Of a stretch of DNA of 64,000 nucleotides, positions 62,601 through 64,000 are shown piece by piece (position 1 is the first letter of the stretch; each line of letters starts with the position of its first letter). Made by a program: the position numbers and the translations under genes. The notes beneath the pieces were generated by a model. It did no database searches and was not told the DNA's origin. It saw nothing but the letters and a program-made list of their open reading frames with translations. Source of the DNA: UBA2970 sp965221075 (GTDB taxonomy: Bacteria > Verrucomicrobiota > Verrucomicrobiia > Limisphaerales > AAA164-E04); assembly GCA_965221075.1 (NCBI GenBank), contig OZ244865.1, positions 2,294,001 to 2,358,000 on the forward strand, in the 5' to 3' direction.

Positions 62601-63728
62601 GCAGGAGACGGTCAGCCCCAGGAAGGCCTTGGAGAACACGTTGATCTGGTCGTCGGTGAAGCGGACCCTCTCGTCCAGGGCGTCGGTGGGCGCGAAGCCG
62701 TGGAAGACCATGCGCCAGTGGGCGGTCCCGATCAGCGACTCGTTGACGCCCGTCCCGGAATCGATCCGGGGCTCCTCCAGCAGGTCCCCGGCCACGTGCT
62801 CGCGCACCAGCTGGTCGTAGGGCACGTCGGCGTTGAGCGCCCGGATCAGGTAGTCCCGGTAGAGATGGGCGTTGCCGATCGGGGGATCCCCCTCCGATCC
62901 GTGGGACTCGGCGTAGCGGATCCAGTCCATCCAGTGCCGGGCCCACCGCTCCCCGAAGCGGGGACTGGCCAGCAGCCGGTCGACCAGATCGGAGACCGCC
63001 CGCCCGGGATCCTCCCGGTGGTCCCGGACGAACTCCAGGGTCTCCCCGGGGTCCGGGGGCAGCCCGATCAGGATCAGGTGGAAGCGGCGCGCCAGGACCT
63101 CGGCGGGAGCCGGTCCGGCCGCCTGCAGTCCCTGCTCCCTGCGCCGCGCCTCCAGGAAGGCGTCCACCGGGTGCCCCGGCTCCCCGGCGGCGGGAGGCAG
63201 GGGATCCCCGATGGGCTGGAAGCTCCACCAGCTCCTGCGCCGCTCCCGGACCGCCTCCCAGTTCCGGTCCTCCTCCACCTGCTCCGCCGAAGGGGGATGG
63301 TCGCGGGGATCGGGAGCCCCCATCTCGATCCAGCGGACGAAGTCCCGGACCACCGCGGGATCCAGCGGGGCCCCCTCCCGGGGCATCCGGGGCGCGCCCT
63401 CCTCGTGGCGGATGGCCCGCACCAGGAGGCTCCCGTCGGGCCGGCCCGGCAGGATCGCCGGCCCGCTCCTGCCTCCCGCCTCCCAGCCGGGCCGGGAATC
63501 GAGCAGCAGGCCGCCCTTGCGGCCTTCGGCCTGGCTGTGGCACGAGTAGCAGTCCTGGGCCAGCACCGGCCGGATCCGGGACTCGAAGAACTCCACCGCC
63601 TCGGGGGAGAGCGGAGCCGGATCCTCCGCCGCGGCCGAGGCGGCCAGGCAGACGGAGGCGAGGGACAGGGCCGTGCGTGCGCAGCGGCGCGGGAGGCTTC
63701 CCGCAGGACTCCATCCGGGGAACGTCAC
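59619..63728 (-). CDS. Exported DUF1549/DUF1553 cytochrome (PSD1 type) with LamG-like domain
   Basis: This protein of about 1,369 residues has a signal peptide (ARTALSLASVCLAASAAA) and a PSC1 cytochrome-c-like domain with CYSCHS and the axial-type RMPREG. DUF1549 (VDAFLEARRREQGL, ARHWMDWIRYAESHG, CARCHDHKFDPLSQRDYHAL) contains a second CxxCH. DUF1553 follows (NPLARRVIVNRIWHHLFGRGLVATPDNFG, RRSVYVRVLRNR). A concanavalin/LamG-like beta-sandwich then occupies about 1,120-1,300 (ARLYDRALSAPEAA). It is paired with the DUF1501 gene. Family members probably act in polysaccharide breakdown on the cell surface. The start is GTG 63728 or TTG 63740; neither has a strong ribosome binding site. Confidence 0.9.
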   Translation of the reverse strand: MTFPGWSPAGSLPRRCARTALSLASVCLAASAAAEDPAPLSPEAVEFFESRIRPVLAQDCYSCHSQAEGRKGGLLLDSRPGWEAGGRSGPAILPGRPDGSLLVRAIRHEEGAPRMPREGAPLDPAVVRDFVRWIEMGAPDPRDHPPSAEQVEEDRNWEAVRERRRSWWSFQPIGDPLPPAAGEPGHPVDAFLEARRREQGLQAAGPAPAEVLARRFHLILIGLPPDPGETLEFVRDHREDPGRAVSDLVDRLLASPRFGERWARHWMDWIRYAESHGSEGDPPIGNAHLYRDYLIRALNADVPYDQLVREHVAGDLLEEPRIDSGTGVNESLIGTAHWRMVFHGFAPTDALDERVRFTDDQINVFSKAFLGLTVSCARCHDHKFDPLSQRDYHALFSILGSTRPGRRAIETGERQNLHRQELLAMKPALREAIAADWLGSLDSLTEALAPGAGGIAAASEEDPLLLPLKRIDAALDGGLSLEEAWAGEEREQRRHLEAWEAHRQRRFLHRWRMDRSEGRGSWFGEGAGLGPDPTSPGDFSVAPEGDLALSGIHCGGVHSHLVSTKHAARLASPDFPLEQESQAWLLIKGSGRSMSRFVVQNYPRSGTVFPIRAMQGEDRQRWRWERYPLEYWTGDDVHLELAAARDAPLQTQGDERSWFAIREAFVAPSGSPPPPSFARTALEPVWAQLGGKAPGSREEAAGAYRKAVAKALRDWTREGADDAQAELLDACLRLGLLPNRLEGLPAAGPLVEQWRELEAAIPVATRIPALSEWKGQDLPLFERGDHRKPRERVPRRFLEIIDETPYQTGLSGRLRLAEDVLRPDNPLARRVIVNRIWHHLFGRGLVATPDNFGRLGEPPSHPLLLDHLASRFESDHRWSIKRMIRYLATSRAFQLDGRPPDGARRTDPGNVLLSHFSIRRLEAEAIRDSMLFVAGVLDPAAPDGPVDGREPRRSVYVRVLRNRLDPFLSAFDAPVPFSAHGRRHATNVPAQSLALMNGDLALETAASWGGRLARQAGSMDRDSLIRDAWMRAFASRPSPEELELAREFLEEQEGRYRSLAEELRSARDGKARLGVELGELEALARERWAASGQEPEPLPLEPLAEWLFDADGRDSAGSLHLELVGAARVEEGALVLPGGDAYARSAPLAAGLKAKTLEVRLRLDALDQGGGGAISVQKGGGAVFDAIVYGERRPGEWIAGSDGFRRTEDFPGAAPEARLEEVHLAVAYHEDGTIRAYRNGRPYGGSYRTSPPVSYPGGGSEILLGLRHGEPGGNRMLRGRILEARLYDRALSAPEAASASGSPAPSREQLLLQLGAGERERHRQAEAEHARLSGRLQELEERMRGVGPHPAWSDLALSMFNLKEFIYVR

Positions 63729-63804
63729 GGGGTTCGGCAAGGCACGCTACAGGAGCGCAGCGGATCTGGCAACCTCCGGCGGCGGGCCGGCCGCCGCCCG
63801 GGGA

Positions 63805-64000
63805 TCACCAGATGCGGATCCGCTCCCCGGGGGGACGCCACATGCGGTCGCCCTCCTCGACCCCGTACAAGTCGTAGAAGGGCTGGAAGTTGCTCAGGGG
63901 GCCGATCACCCGGAAGCGGGGCGGCGAGTGGGGATCGGTCCTGAGCCGGCGCATGGCCGTCTCGGGACGGGTCGCGACGCGCCAGATCTGGGCGTAGGCG
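63805..64000 (-). CDS. C-terminal end of an M13-family (neprilysin-like) metallopeptidase
   Basis: Only the last 64 codons are in the window; the rest lies beyond base 64000. The segment AYAQIWRVATRPETAMRRL then DPHSPPRFRVIGPLSNF and the ending GERIRIW match the C-terminus of M13 peptidases (PepO/neprilysin), where DPHSP..FRVNGP and the final RVRIW are conserved. The catalytic HExxH and ExxxD motifs would lie off the window. It reads in the same direction as the DUF1549/DUF1553 gene, 77 bases upstream of that gene's start. Confidence 0.8.
   Translation of the reverse strand, partial: AYAQIWRVATRPETAMRRLRTDPHSPPRFRVIGPLSNFQPFYDLYGVEEGDRMWRPPGERIRIW

Noticed and set aside
59562..63944. A 1,460-codon plus-strand frame opposite the DUF1549/DUF1553 gene
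   Set aside because: It is antisense to a gene with several diagnostic motifs (CYSCHS, DUF1549 and DUF1553 blocks). The antisense product is Pro/Gly/Arg-biased with no domain.

Overview
This window is a 64 kb piece of a high-GC bacterial chromosome, most likely from the Verrucomicrobiota. Several features point that way. One is a DUF1549/DUF1553 (planctomycete-type cytochrome) gene overlapping a DUF1501 gene. Another is a secreted protein carrying a calcium-loop motif of the DxDGDGxxNxxEYxxGTDP kind. Two exported proteins share a C-terminal module ending in RFYRV. There is also a flotillin FloA/NfeD cluster beside obgE. The exact lineage is inferred from gene content only. I saw no tRNA, rRNA, CRISPR array, insertion sequence or phage gene.

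Layout. 1-2774: pyrG (5' end cut by the window) overlapping folC. 3162-4624: a tiny lipoprotein gene overlapping hpnH. 4625-5862: long spacer. 5863-9894: SNF2 helicase with a duplicated N-terminal module. 10183-11977: rplU-rpmA-obgE. 11966-17847 (minus strand): a TPR lipoprotein, dnaG, short nfeD, a decayed floA copy, floA and a small membrane protein. 17911-19901: exported DUF362 protein overlapping a ROK kinase. 20465-24059: a probable restriction-modification locus, made of a GHKL-ATPase/PD-(D/E)XK nuclease fusion convergent with a cytosine-5 methyltransferase. 24347-29445: cutA, aspS, peroxiredoxin, GNAT and long NfeD protease. 29872-32225: dnaA overlapping an orphan ABC ATPase. 32251-35401 (minus): clpP-clpX-aminotransferase. 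35540-38396: siroheme sulfite/nitrite reductase and a partner gene. 38424-39839 (minus): rpoN. 40278-40907: secreted Tyr/Asp/Gly/Ser-repeat protein. 41433-44117: WalJ-like hydrolase, Gfo/Idh/MocA oxidoreductase and TIM-barrel isomerase. 44145-48571 (minus): divergent Nramp, BatA/VWA and DUF58. 48772-51384 (minus): sugar dehydrogenase/cytochrome c. 51564-55059: polysaccharide polymerase-like protein, methyltransferase, acetyltransferase and zinc-ribbon protein. 55223-64000: M16 peptidase, DUF1501, PSD1-type cytochrome and the C-terminal end of an M13 peptidase.

Most of the window is housekeeping: nucleotide and folate synthesis, replication initiation and priming, ribosome assembly, ClpXP proteolysis, and membrane microdomains built by FloA with NfeD. 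The accessory part is the 19.9-24.3 kb restriction locus and several exported proteins. The least ordinary items are the GHKL-nuclease system, the Tyr-repeat secreted protein, a DnaA whose DNA-contact aspartate is glycine, the decayed tandem floA copy, and the small lipoprotein coupled to hpnH.
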